Below, piece by piece: positions 27,225-36,693 of a DNA stretch of 64,000 bases; the first letter of the stretch is position 1; every line of letters starts with the position of its first letter. The notes beneath the pieces were generated by a model that made no database searches, was not told the DNA's origin, and saw only the letters and a program-made list of their open reading frames with translations. The stretch is taken from assembly GCF_005048855.1 (NCBI RefSeq), contig NZ_SUME01000001.1, positions 806,001-870,000 of the forward strand, given 5' to 3'. Source of the stretch: Sphingobacterium olei. Its GTDB lineage: Bacteria; Bacteroidota; Bacteroidia; Sphingobacteriales; Sphingobacteriaceae. The position numbers and the translations under genes were made by a program.

Positions 27225-29012
27225 ATGAACACAAAAATAAAAACATATATAGGGCTGCTGTTGATACTGATATGCAGTTCATGCGATAAGGACTTCTTTG
27301 ATCAGGTACCCGATGACCGCCTGCAGATAGGGGATATTTTCAAACGTCGTACGACAACCGAGCAATATTTGGCGAATATATACAACCGGATTCGCGCACA
27401 GATGGACTGGCGCTTTGACAACAGTTTCGAAAGCTTGTCGGACGATATCGACGTGACTTACAACGACATGGCACCCTTTCAGCTCAATATCGGTAACTGG
27501 GACCGCAATACCAGCGCCTTTAATAGGTGGGGCCATTACTATCAGGGAATTCGTTCGGCTACCTTCTTTATTCAGAATGTAGACGCTAATCCGGAAGTAC
27601 CGGAGGCTGAAAAGACGAAATGGAAGGCAGAAGCACGCTTTCTTCGCGCATACTTCTACGCCAATCTGATGATGCAATATGGTCCGGTAATTATTATGCC
27701 GGAAGAGCTACTTGCACCGGATGCGACAATTGAGGAAATTAGCCTGCCGCGAAATACATATGATGAATGCGTTGATTATGTGGTCAATGAAATCAATACT
27801 GCTATTCCTGATCTGCCGATAACGCCCGTGAATACACGGGAGTGGGGAAGAATCAACCGTGGAATGGCGCTGGCCTTTAAATCACGTGTATTATTGTATG
27901 CTGCCAGCCCCCTATTTAACGGGAATATCGATTATGCAGACTTTAAGAATCTGGATGGTACGGTACTGGTAAACCAGCAATACGATAACAATAAGTGGAA
28001 GTTGGCAGCTGATGCTGCGAAAGATATGATCGATTTCGGTCAGTATAGTCTTTATATCGAACGGGATGCAGATGGTGTCATTAAGCCGTATGAATCCCTG
28101 AAGAACGTGCATCTGACGGATTGGAATTCGGAAGTGATCATGGCTCGTGTATCGGATAATTTTGGCCCCGATAAAATGGGATCGCCCCGAAATGTGGGGG
28201 GGTGGTCAGCCTTTGGACCGACACAGCAACTCGTGGATGCCTTTTTCATGTCTAATGGGCGGCCTATAACTGATCCAGCTTCGGGATATAACGAAACAGG
28301 TACAACGGCGCAAGACACGAAATATTATACACCTGGTACCTCAAACATGTATGTGGGACGTGAACCGCGCTTTTATGTCGCCATCACCTTCAACCTCAGC
28401 AAATGGATAAATAACGACAGGGGAAGTAATAACCAGCCGGTTACCATACAGATGTACAGCGGAGGAAATAGTGGTCTATATAATGGACGAAATTATTCTA
28501 GGACAGGATATGGTGCGCGAAAGCTGGTACATCCAAGTACGACACTGGAGCCAGACCGTATCCAGGGGCGATTGGAAGTACAGCTCAGATTGGCAGAAAT
28601 TTATCTGAATTATGTAGAGGCTTTGAACGAATATGATCCGGAGCATTCGGATATTACAAAATACCTGAACATGATCCGCGAAAGAGCGGGAATCCCGCAG
28701 TACGGTTCGGAAGATGGTATGGTGCCTGTTCCGGGGGATAAGGACGCCATGCGGCAGGCAATACAGCAAGAGCGCCGTGTTGAACTTTGTTTTGAAAATT
28801 TACGCTACTTTGATACACACCGGTGGAAGATAGCTGCGCAAACAGATGGTGGCGATTTTTACGGTATGAATATCGAGGCAACGACGTCGGCAGGTTTCCA
28901 TCAGCGCACTGTTTTTGAAACGCGTCAATGGAAAGACAAACAATACCTGTGGAATATTGTACAGGACGAGCTGAATAAAAATAGAAATCTTGTTGAAAAT
29001 CCAGGGTGGTAA
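27225..29012 (+). CDS. SusD-like outer-membrane glycan-binding lipoprotein
   Basis: A 595-residue RagB/SusD family lipoprotein (lipobox CSSC) that caps the SusC barrel and binds glycan at the cell surface. The N-terminal helical region with YLANIYNRIRAQ, the KWKAEARFLRAYFYANLMMQYG helix pair typical of the family, and the C-terminal RRVELCFENLRYFDTHRWK motif are clear. It is translated right after SusC. The bound sugar cannot be read from sequence. Confidence 0.96.
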   Translation: MNTKIKTYIGLLLILICSSCDKDFFDQVPDDRLQIGDIFKRRTTTEQYLANIYNRIRAQMDWRFDNSFESLSDDIDVTYNDMAPFQLNIGNWDRNTSAFNRWGHYYQGIRSATFFIQNVDANPEVPEAEKTKWKAEARFLRAYFYANLMMQYGPVIIMPEELLAPDATIEEISLPRNTYDECVDYVVNEINTAIPDLPITPVNTREWGRINRGMALAFKSRVLLYAASPLFNGNIDYADFKNLDGTVLVNQQYDNNKWKLAADAAKDMIDFGQYSLYIERDADGVIKPYESLKNVHLTDWNSEVIMARVSDNFGPDKMGSPRNVGGWSAFGPTQQLVDAFFMSNGRPITDPASGYNETGTTAQDTKYYTPGTSNMYVGREPRFYVAITFNLSKWINNDRGSNNQPVTIQMYSGGNSGLYNGRNYSRTGYGARKLVHPSTTLEPDRIQGRLEVQLRLAEIYLNYVEALNEYDPEHSDITKYLNMIRERAGIPQYGSEDGMVPVPGDKDAMRQAIQQERRVELCFENLRYFDTHRWKIAAQTDGGDFYGMNIEATTSAGFHQRTVFETRQWKDKQYLWNIVQDELNKNRNLVENPGW

Positions 29013-29029
29013 CCAAAAAAATTATACAG

Positions 29030-30625
29030 ATGAAAAATATAGTATCTATATGTATACTGGCTGTAGCATCTACTTTGTGCTTCTCGGCTTGTGAAAAGGA
29101 AGAAAAGGGAGGGCTCGGTGAGGGTCGGGTGCAGGAAGTGGAATTGCGAGCTCCTGTAGACGGAAGTACGGTAACGCTAGCGGAGAACAGTGACGGACTT
29201 GAGTTCAAATGGTCGGAAGCCACCGTCTCGAATGGCACATTGGCCTTCTATACTGTGGTATTTGACAAGGTATCGGGTGATTTCTCGCAGCCCCTCATGA
29301 GCCGCAGGCCTGACAAATTGGGATCCGCGACTGTATTAACTGTGCCTCGGATGACGCTGGATTCGCTGGCTAGGACTCTGGGTGCTACGGTAGGCAACCC
29401 TGTCGACATCAAGTGGACGGTGCACGCGAGTACCGGTATCAATAGCGCTGTTGCAAAGCAGCCTTTTAACTTGAAACTAGAAGTGACACAGGATCAACAG
29501 GGCGATATGCTGCTGACGGCTGCGGATCAGATGATGGATGCATTGATCACCTATTTTCTGGACGGCATGCCACTGGATGTCTGGGGCGAATACTATCCGC
29601 GCCGAAATACGTTTTGGGATGGCGCTTCTACGGTATGGGGTCAGGGGGCCGCTTTTTCGGGTTATACCGCACTTAAAAGTATGGGCGAGCACGACCCGGC
29701 GCTTAAGGCAAAGTATGCAACGCTCTACGACAATAGGCTGCTTACGTCGATAGATAAATTTCGAAACCAGAGGCAGGGCGGCCCTGAGGGATATGCTGTG
29801 TTTCCCGGGGGTGGCGACGAACGCTTCTACGACGATAATGTATGGATTGGATTAGATATGGTCGATCTGTACATGCTTACCGACGATACCAAATATCTCG
29901 AGCGTGCAAAACTGGTTTGGGATTTTGTGCTGTCCGGAACAAACGATCTGATGGGAGGGGGTGTGCACTGGAAGGAAGGTGACAAAGGAAAGAACACCTG
30001 TTCTACTGCCCCTGCCGCCGTACTCGGAGCCAAACTTTATCAGGCGACCAACGAACAGGTATACCTGGACAAGGCAAAAGAATTTTACCATTGGGTGAAA
30101 GATCGACTTCAGGATCCCGAAGATAAGCTGTACTGGGACAATATGAAACTATCCGATCCGTCCAATCCGGGTTCAACTGTCATTATAGACAAAACGAAAT
30201 TCACCTATAACGCGGGGCAACCTGTACAGGCCGCTGTATTATTATACGAAATCACGGGCGACAACCAATACTTGACAGATGCCCAAGAGACGGCTGAATC
30301 AGCTTATAAACGCTGGTTCAAACCCTATCATTCGGCCGCACTTGGTGAAGAAATCGTGATGTGGACGGATAACAATGTATGGTTCAATGCTATTTTGTTG
30401 AGGGGTTATATCGAATTGTGCCATGTAGATAATAATGAGAAGTACGTACAGGCCTATCGAAAAATAATGCAACATGCCTGGATGTCGCCAGCGAGAGATG
30501 TGCAGACAAATCTGCTTAACAATGATTTTAAAGCGAACGGTCCACGACCTGAATCGGGAATCCTGTATCAGGGGGCGTGTGTCGAGATGCTAGCGAGACT
30601 TGCAGATTTTGAAGCAAAAAAATAA
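29030..30625 (+). CDS. SusE-like domain fused to GH76 endo-alpha-1,6-mannanase
   Basis: A lipoprotein (lipobox FSAC) of about 531 residues with two parts. Residues about 20-155 form a SusE-like Fn3-type domain (VELRAPVDGSTVTL..., FKWSEATVSNGTLAFYTVVFD). Residues about 160-530 form an (alpha/alpha)6 GH76 domain with the catalytic Asp pair D268-D269 in FYDDNVW and the motif GGGVHWKEG. GH76 enzymes cut alpha-1,6-mannan backbones such as that of yeast mannan. An in-frame GTG at 29006 overlaps SusD, but the ATG at 29030 directly precedes the signal peptide. Probably at the cell surface with SusC/SusD. Confidence 0.88.
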   Translation: MKNIVSICILAVASTLCFSACEKEEKGGLGEGRVQEVELRAPVDGSTVTLAENSDGLEFKWSEATVSNGTLAFYTVVFDKVSGDFSQPLMSRRPDKLGSATVLTVPRMTLDSLARTLGATVGNPVDIKWTVHASTGINSAVAKQPFNLKLEVTQDQQGDMLLTAADQMMDALITYFLDGMPLDVWGEYYPRRNTFWDGASTVWGQGAAFSGYTALKSMGEHDPALKAKYATLYDNRLLTSIDKFRNQRQGGPEGYAVFPGGGDERFYDDNVWIGLDMVDLYMLTDDTKYLERAKLVWDFVLSGTNDLMGGGVHWKEGDKGKNTCSTAPAAVLGAKLYQATNEQVYLDKAKEFYHWVKDRLQDPEDKLYWDNMKLSDPSNPGSTVIIDKTKFTYNAGQPVQAAVLLYEITGDNQYLTDAQETAESAYKRWFKPYHSAALGEEIVMWTDNNVWFNAILLRGYIELCHVDNNEKYVQAYRKIMQHAWMSPARDVQTNLLNNDFKANGPRPESGILYQGACVEMLARLADFEAKK

Positions 30626-30653
30626 TGAAATTGTTGAATAACTATACCGAATT

Positions 30654-31949
30654 ATGATACATCTGATAAAAAAAAGTTTAGCGATAATAATGCTACTATG
30701 TTCGTTATGGAGCTGCTCCAAGAACGAAGAAATAAAAGTGAACGATATCTTAATCCAGAATATCGATAAGGAAGGATTAAGTATTCCATTGAATGAAACA
30801 TTTCTTGTAGAAGCCTCAATAGCCCCCGATAATGCAGATAGAGGTGGAATTACCTATAAATCGAGCGATGAAGAAATATTTACCGTGTCGGCAAAAGGCT
30901 TAATCACACCCAAGAACATGGGAGCGGCTGAGCTGATCGTGAAAACCCAGGACGGTAGCAGGTTAAGCGACCAACGGACAATTACGATCGAAAGACCATC
31001 CATCGAAACGATTGAAGTGGAGGGTATGGTAGACGGCTATCTTATCGTCGGATACAACCTGGAACAGAAGGTCATGATTAATCTGCTGCCCGAAAATAGT
31101 ACACCTCTGGTAACCTTTCATACAGACGACGCCAGCGTATTCACAATAAATGAGGCTGGCAGCGCATTGGGACACCGCTTAAACGGCGAAGCGAATTTAA
31201 CTGTTCGTGCCGTACACAATCCAGAAATTCACACCACCGTTAAAGTAAAAGTGCTGGATCTAACGGTATCCGAGATTGTAACACCGACTAACCAGTTAAC
31301 CATCACACCAATGGGGGGCACTTATCAATTAAGGAAAGAACTAACAATCTTGCCAGCTATTGCAGCTGGGGTCGAACTCCGTTATGAAAGTAACCGCCCT
31401 GATATTGCCACGGTAGACGAAGCTGGTGTGGTAACGGCGAAAGGCAGGGGTGAGGTAGAGATTACCATTTCATCCAAAGATGCTAATCCGGTACAGTCTA
31501 CCGTTAGCTTCTTCGTGGAAGCGGAGCTTAGCTATACGGGATGGACCGCTACTGCGTCTTCTTTCAATGCATCACAAGGTACGCCCGGAGCAATCTTGGT
31601 CGATGGGGCTTCACCTTTTTGGCACAGCAAATGGGAAGGTGGTTCAGAAAAGCTACCACACTGGATCCTGGTGGATATGAAAGCAGAGCGAATGATTACT
31701 GAAATAATGATCAATAGAAGGTCAACAAATACGGATCTGCGCAAAGCTATTATTGAAGTGAGCCAAAATGGAGGTACTTTTACATCTGTAGGTGAGATAA
31801 ACTGGGGGTCTGCCCCGGCATCGGATGATAAACGTTTTGCTTCTTTTGCAAAGCAAAAAGTCCGTTATATTCGTATTACCATTACCGAAAGCAATAGGGG
31901 GGATAATGCAAGTATTAACCGTATGCGGGTATATGGCGCAAGTGAATAG
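30654..31949 (+). CDS. Surface lipoprotein with Ig-like (Big2) and F5/8 type C (CBM32-like) domains
   Basis: A 431-residue lipoprotein (lipobox LWSC). Two to three bacterial Ig-like Big2 domains follow (for example YKSSDEEIFTVSAKGLITPK and YESNRPDIATVDEAGVVTAK), then a C-terminal discoidin/F5-8C domain (about 295-430) with WTATASSFN, PHWILVDMKAERMI and VRYIRITIT. F5/8C domains of this sort (CBM32) bind galactose- or GlcNAc-containing glycans. In the PUL it is placed where SGBP surface binding proteins usually are, and has no catalytic domain. Confidence 0.88.
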   Translation: MIHLIKKSLAIIMLLCSLWSCSKNEEIKVNDILIQNIDKEGLSIPLNETFLVEASIAPDNADRGGITYKSSDEEIFTVSAKGLITPKNMGAAELIVKTQDGSRLSDQRTITIERPSIETIEVEGMVDGYLIVGYNLEQKVMINLLPENSTPLVTFHTDDASVFTINEAGSALGHRLNGEANLTVRAVHNPEIHTTVKVKVLDLTVSEIVTPTNQLTITPMGGTYQLRKELTILPAIAAGVELRYESNRPDIATVDEAGVVTAKGRGEVEITISSKDANPVQSTVSFFVEAELSYTGWTATASSFNASQGTPGAILVDGASPFWHSKWEGGSEKLPHWILVDMKAERMITEIMINRRSTNTDLRKAIIEVSQNGGTFTSVGEINWGSAPASDDKRFASFAKQKVRYIRITITESNRGDNASINRMRVYGASE

Positions 31950-32036
31950 TGTTGATTGCATTCTAAAAATAAATGAGTAATATGGGCCATTGACGCTTTT
32001 TTAGTCAATGGCCTAATGACGTAACGAATAGATAGT

Positions 32037-33167
32037 ATGAAAAGAAACATTCTAAAAATCTGTATTTTGTTTTTGAGTATACAGACTTATGCACAAAATG
32101 GCATATGGGACCAGCTGCCTGCTTATGCCGACCCCTTGGTTATTGGTGAGAAGTTAGTGAAAAACTACCTTTCTAGCGATTATAGGCATTTTGACGAGAT
32201 CCCCGGAACGCCACCGTACATCGTATATCCGGAAACCTGCACCTGGTTAGGAGCACTCGTATTCAGCGAAAAAACGAATAATAAAGCGTTGCTCAAGGAT
32301 CTGGAGGAACGTTTCTTCCCCCTTCTGGGGAAGAGAAAGGAACTGATGCAAAAGCCCAACCACGTAGATAATACCGTGTTTGGCGTTATTCCTTTACGGC
32401 TCTATATGCTCACCGGAAATCCGCTTTACTATCATATCGGAATTGATTTCGCAGACCGGCAATGGCAACTTCCAAAATCGTCTGCAAGTGACAGCGTGAA
32501 ACACCGCGTATTTTTGGATAACGGACTCAGCTGGCAGACCAGATTCTGGATCGACGATATGTACATGATCACAGCTATTCAAAGCCATGCATTCCTTGCA
32601 ACAAAGGATAAGAGTTACATCGATAGGGCAGCCTATGAAATGACGGTATACCTGGATTCCATCCAAAAACCAAACGGTCTATTTTATCATGCTAAGCAGG
32701 CACCATTTTTCTGGGGAAGAGGTAATGGCTGGATGGCTGCAGGGATGACGGAACTGCTAAAGAACCTTCCTAAAGATAATAAACACTATCCGCGTATACT
32801 GTCTAGCTATCAACATATGATGCGTACGCTAAAATCTTATGTGAATAAGGAGGGACTCTGGGGACAACTTGTCGACGAGCCTGAAGATTCCTGGACGGAA
32901 ACATCGGGTTCTGCCATGTTCACCTATGCTATGGTTACTGGTGTTAAAGAAGGATGGCTTGACAAGAAAGAGTATGCTAAAGTAGCACGGCGGGCGTGGC
33001 TGGCGCTGATGCCGTACCTGAATGATAATGGCGACTTACGGGAAGTTTGCATTGGTACAAACGTTGGTTCCACGAAAGAACATTATCTTAACCGCCGCCG
33101 TCTGGTAGGTGATTTTCATGGTCAAGCAGCTCTTTTATGGTGCGCTAGCGCCATGTTAGTACCATAA
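32037..33167 (+). CDS. Glycoside hydrolase family 105 (unsaturated glucuronyl/galacturonyl hydrolase-like)
   Basis: A 376-residue exported (alpha/alpha)6-barrel enzyme (signal peptide ending TYAQN) of the GH88/GH105 group. Family features include FWIDDMYMI near residue 178 (catalytic Asp in YteR-like enzymes) and WGRGNGWMAAG near residue 228, with the closing Phe/His-rich DFHGQAAL. These enzymes remove unsaturated uronic acids produced by lyases, yet no lyase is encoded nearby, so a related activity is possible. It is the last gene of the PUL, 87 bases after the surface protein. Confidence 0.85.
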   Translation: MKRNILKICILFLSIQTYAQNGIWDQLPAYADPLVIGEKLVKNYLSSDYRHFDEIPGTPPYIVYPETCTWLGALVFSEKTNNKALLKDLEERFFPLLGKRKELMQKPNHVDNTVFGVIPLRLYMLTGNPLYYHIGIDFADRQWQLPKSSASDSVKHRVFLDNGLSWQTRFWIDDMYMITAIQSHAFLATKDKSYIDRAAYEMTVYLDSIQKPNGLFYHAKQAPFFWGRGNGWMAAGMTELLKNLPKDNKHYPRILSSYQHMMRTLKSYVNKEGLWGQLVDEPEDSWTETSGSAMFTYAMVTGVKEGWLDKKEYAKVARRAWLALMPYLNDNGDLREVCIGTNVGSTKEHYLNRRRLVGDFHGQAALLWCASAMLVP

Positions 33168-33189
33168 CGACCGCGCTGATAGGATTACT

Positions 33190-33243
33190 ACGCTCTATGT
33201 AAAAATGCCGTTTACAAACGAAAGACGTTTTTACATAGAGCGT
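33190..33243. terminator. Long hairpin after the PUL
   Basis: Perfect 16-bp inverted repeat (ACGCTCTATGTAAAAA, 33190-33205, and complement, 33228-33243) with a 22-base loop that contains a smaller CGTTT/AAACG pairing. It lies 22 bases after GH105. There is no T-run after the stem, so termination is likely but not certain. Confidence 0.6.
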
Positions 33244-33275
33244 CATATATTATCCATTTATTAATGAGTATTTTA

Positions 33276-33306
33276 TTTGCTTTTTAGTTTATTTTTAGTA
33301 TCTTTG
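33276..33306 (+). promoter_or_regulatory. Promoter of the gpsA-ggpPS operon
   Basis: TTTG at 33276-33279, 19 bases, then TATCTTTG at 33299-33306: an exact match to the Bacteroidota -33/-7 consensus (TTTG-N19-TAnnTTTG). The start codon lies 58 bases downstream. The leader after it is duplicated at 13459-13527. Confidence 0.85.
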
Positions 33307-33364
33307 TATCAGTATATTCAAAATAAACAGCGTATTCTGCTGTTTTAACAAAATCCACAATGGT

Positions 33365-34354
33365 TTGAGAGAAATTAGTGTAATAGGTGGTGGGAGTTGG
33401 GCTACCGCTTTGGTAAAAATATTAGCAGAGAATAAAATTCGGGTATATTGGTATCTACGCCGACAATTACAGGTAGAAGCAATTACGAGAGAAGGTAGTA
33501 ATCCCGATTACATCAGCTTCGCGAAATTAGATACCGACTATATTGAAGCTTCGACAGATTTGGCTGACGTTCTTTCCAAATGCCAGCATATACTGTTTGT
33601 CGTTCCCAGTGCACATCTTCCAGCTGTCTGTCAGCAGATCGATCCTGATCAAATGGATAATAAAATCATTATCTCTTCTATTAAAGGTACGGTAGGACCC
33701 GATAATTTACTTCCCTCTTCTTTTTTGGCAAAAAGTTTTGGTGCGTTGCAGCTCAATCAGGCGATCTTGGCTGGTCCCTGCCATGCGGAAGAAATTGCCG
33801 TCGGTAAGAAAACCTATATGACGGTCTGTGCGGGCGATCCCTTGTTACGAACAGCGTTGAGTAACGCATTCGGTTCGAATTACGTACAGATCCGTGAGAG
33901 CCAAGATCTAATCGGAGTTGAATATGCAGCCATATTTAAAAATGTGGTGGGATTGGTATGTGGCATGGCCAAGGGAACAAACTATGGAGATAATTTTATC
34001 GCCGTATTAGTTGCTAATGCGATCCACGAGTTAGAGATGCTACTGCACGCACTAGGTCTTGATAGCGTGCAAATAGGAAGTTCGAGTTACCTAGGAGACT
34101 TGTTTGTTACAGCATATTCGCAGCACAGCCGGAACCGCACTTTTGGAGTATTGATCGGACAGGGATATAGTGTCGAACAGACGAAGGATACCATGTCTAT
34201 GGTGGCCGAAGGGTATACGGCCACAAAAGGTTTACATGATATGGCCACGGCACGCGGGCTTAATATGCCTATTTTGAATACAGCCTATCGGGTTTTATAC
34301 AATTATATGCCCGTAAAAACAGAATTTAAACTATTAGAAAGGAGCATGATTTGA
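33365..34354 (+). CDS. gpsA: NAD(P)H-dependent glycerol-3-phosphate dehydrogenase
   Basis: GpsA family (329 residues), which reduces dihydroxyacetone phosphate to sn-glycerol 3-phosphate in the cytoplasm. The dinucleotide motif ISVIGGGSWATALVKIL is at the start, the catalytic Lys is in EYAAIFKNVVGLVCGMAKG near residue 190, and the C-terminal domain is complete. The start is a TTG (33365) preceded by an overlapping ATG GTT TGA (33360-33368) in another frame. Its stop overlaps the start of the next gene by one base. A GpsA tied to a GT20 fusion gene suggests that it supplies glycerol 3-phosphate for an osmolyte rather than for lipids. Confidence 0.92.
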   Translation: MREISVIGGGSWATALVKILAENKIRVYWYLRRQLQVEAITREGSNPDYISFAKLDTDYIEASTDLADVLSKCQHILFVVPSAHLPAVCQQIDPDQMDNKIIISSIKGTVGPDNLLPSSFLAKSFGALQLNQAILAGPCHAEEIAVGKKTYMTVCAGDPLLRTALSNAFGSNYVQIRESQDLIGVEYAAIFKNVVGLVCGMAKGTNYGDNFIAVLVANAIHELEMLLHALGLDSVQIGSSSYLGDLFVTAYSQHSRNRTFGVLIGQGYSVEQTKDTMSMVAEGYTATKGLHDMATARGLNMPILNTAYRVLYNYMPVKTEFKLLERSMI

Positions 34355-36597
34355 TGTTGTTAGCAACAGATTTAGACGGTACATTTTTAGGCGGAAGCAT
34401 GGAAGATCGTCTGCGGTTATACCGTTTGATTAAACAAGAAAAAGACATTCAGTTGGTTTTTGTAACAGGAAGGGGACTGGAATCGGTTATCCCCCTCTTA
34501 AATGATCCACTTATTCCAAGACCAAATTATATTATTTCCGATGTGGGTGCAACGGTGGTGAATGGATTTACACTTGAGTCTATTGAACCGCTACAAGGTG
34601 AGATTGAGGCCAAATGGCCATCGCTATACGATATCCGTCAGGAAGTATTGGATATTGCCAATGTAGTTTATCAAGAAGTACCACAACAGCGACGCTGTTC
34701 ATTTTACTACGATGAGGATGTCGATCTGGAACAGATAAAGGAGATCGCTGATAAATTTGATTGTGATATGATTACCTCTGTGGATCAATATCTCGATATC
34801 TTGCCTAAGGATGTCAATAAGGGCAGCACACTACGCTCACTGGTAGCAACACTGGGGATATCCGATGAAGAGGTTCTCGTCGCGGGTGATACGCTTAATG
34901 ACCTTTCGCTGTATCAGGTCGGGTTTAAAGGGGTAGTTGTTGGCGCGGCAGAGCAATCGCTATTGGATAGGACAGCGGATTTATCGCATGTATATCACGC
35001 TGTTGAAAAAGGTGCCGGAGGTATTTTAGAATCGATGGATCGTTTTGAAGTATTTAAAAAACACTATCCTAAAGCGCGTGGTAAAAATTCGATATCGGTT
35101 AACAAGAAAACAAATCAATTGGTGATGGTCTACCACCGCCTACCATTTGAGCAGGAAATCGTAAATGGTAAAGCCATACGGATAGCACCAAAAAGCCCAA
35201 ACGGAATTATCCCTTCGCTACTGGGCCTATTCGAAAAAGGTAGATCGGGCTTGTGGATTGGTGAAGAGGTCTTGCAGGACGATACCCCTAATATTCCGAA
35301 TCAGCTTATCGATGAAGAACGATTTCCAAACTTAGTGGCCTCGACAATCAGCTTGCCAAAAAAGGACATTGATCAGTTTTATCGCGTATTTTCTAAAGAG
35401 GCATTTTGGCCCACTATATTTTCTTTTGTCGACAAAGCGAAATTTAATCACAGCGACTGGGAACATTATCTAAAAATTAACCGTTTGTTTGCCGAGCGGA
35501 TCGCAAGGGATGCCGATCAAGATGCCTTGGTCTGGATTCACGAATATAACCTTTGGATGGTACCTGCTTATCTAAAGACATTACGTCCAGATCTTAAAAT
35601 TGGATTCTTCCATCATACGTCGTTCCCCGCAGCAGATATCTTCAACATTATTCCCTGGAGAAAGGAAATTATCGGAAGCTTGCTTTTATGTGATTTTATC
35701 AGTTTCCATATTCCACGTTATGTAGAAAATTTTGTAGATGTGCTGCGTAGCCACACCCCATTTAAGGTCGTTAAGAAAATCAATGCGGCAAAGCAGTTTC
35801 TAACGTACAGCTGTGCCCTAGGTGTAGACCAGATGACAAAGATCATTGAAGTCGATGGTCGACAGGTGAGGTTAGGTGCACAACCGGTAGGCGTTAATAT
35901 TGATAAGATCAAACGAATCTTGAATAAGCCGGAAGTGAAAAAGAAAATTGCATCGGTCAAATCGAGCAAAGAAGAACTGGGGCGCAAAACAATTCTGTCG
36001 GTCGAACGGCTGGACTATGTAAAAGGACCATTGGAAAAGATCCTGGCTTTTGGCGAGTTTCTTGCTGAATATCCTGAATTTAGGGAGAAAGTTGAGCTGG
36101 TGAATATCTGTACGCCACCATCTCAAGGTATGTCTATATATGACGATATCCGCGATGAGGTAAATAGAGCAGTGGGAGAGATTAATGGTAAATATGCCAC
36201 GATGGACTGGGTACCTATCCAGTATTTTTACCGTGCCTTGCCTTTTGAAGAGGTGGTAACGTTATACGGATCCAGCGACATTGCTTGGATTACACCACTC
36301 CGAGACGGTCTGAACCTTGTTGCTAAAGAATATATGGCTGTACAGGGATTTCTTAAAAGCGATGGGGCATTGGTGCTCTCTGAATTTGCAGGAGCGTCGG
36401 TTGAACTACCGTATGCTATCCTAACTAATCCGTATGATATGAAAAGTATGAAGGAAGGTTTGTTAAAAGCATTGCTCATGCCGGAGGATGAAAGAAGGGT
36501 ACGTGTAAACCGATTGTACGATCAAGTAACCTATTACGATATACATTATTGGGGTAGGGACTTTGTTAGAGAACTGGAAAAGGCGGTAGCGCGGTAG
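34354..36597 (+). CDS. ggpPS: HAD phosphatase-GT20 fusion, probable glucosylglycerol-phosphate synthase/phosphatase
   Basis: A 747-residue fusion. Residues 1-240 are a Cof/SPP-type HAD phosphatase (DLDGTF with the nucleophile Asp; GDTLND late). Residues about 260-747 are a GT20 glycosyltransferase of the trehalose-phosphate-synthase fold (WIHEYNLWMVPAYLK, GFFHHTSFP, QPVGVNIDKI, SVERLDYVKG, LRDGLNLVAKEYMA). Classical trehalose fusions have the synthase first and phosphatase last; the reverse order seen here is that of GgpPS, which makes glucosylglycerol from an NDP-glucose and glycerol 3-phosphate. The upstream gpsA makes that acceptor, which supports the reading. Start: ATG 34354 with GGAG at 34341-34344, one of few clear ribosome sites here; a TTG at 34351 is in frame. 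Trehalose synthesis remains the alternative. Confidence 0.78.
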   Translation: MLLATDLDGTFLGGSMEDRLRLYRLIKQEKDIQLVFVTGRGLESVIPLLNDPLIPRPNYIISDVGATVVNGFTLESIEPLQGEIEAKWPSLYDIRQEVLDIANVVYQEVPQQRRCSFYYDEDVDLEQIKEIADKFDCDMITSVDQYLDILPKDVNKGSTLRSLVATLGISDEEVLVAGDTLNDLSLYQVGFKGVVVGAAEQSLLDRTADLSHVYHAVEKGAGGILESMDRFEVFKKHYPKARGKNSISVNKKTNQLVMVYHRLPFEQEIVNGKAIRIAPKSPNGIIPSLLGLFEKGRSGLWIGEEVLQDDTPNIPNQLIDEERFPNLVASTISLPKKDIDQFYRVFSKEAFWPTIFSFVDKAKFNHSDWEHYLKINRLFAERIARDADQDALVWIHEYNLWMVPAYLKTLRPDLKIGFFHHTSFPAADIFNIIPWRKEIIGSLLLCDFISFHIPRYVENFVDVLRSHTPFKVVKKINAAKQFLTYSCALGVDQMTKIIEVDGRQVRLGAQPVGVNIDKIKRILNKPEVKKKIASVKSSKEELGRKTILSVERLDYVKGPLEKILAFGEFLAEYPEFREKVELVNICTPPSQGMSIYDDIRDEVNRAVGEINGKYATMDWVPIQYFYRALPFEEVVTLYGSSDIAWITPLRDGLNLVAKEYMAVQGFLKSDGALVLSEFAGASVELPYAILTNPYDMKSMKEGLLKALLMPEDERRVRVNRLYDQVTYYDIHYWGRDFVRELEKAVAR

Positions 36598-36693
36598 CTA
36601 ACGTTCAAGAATTTCAAAACCCGTCGTTTCAGGGATAACCTAGAAGACTGGATAAACCCTCTTTCACGAGAAAAAACTATCTCTTGTTATGGA

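Noticed and set aside
28654..29238. 194-codon open frame on the minus strand
   Set aside because: It crosses the SusD/GH76 junction on the opposite strand; both genes are well supported.
34351..36597. HAD-GT20 fusion considered as a trehalose-6-phosphate synthase/phosphatase
   Set aside because: Not excluded, but the domain order is reversed and the coupled gpsA gives a better explanation; kept as the alternative in the entry.
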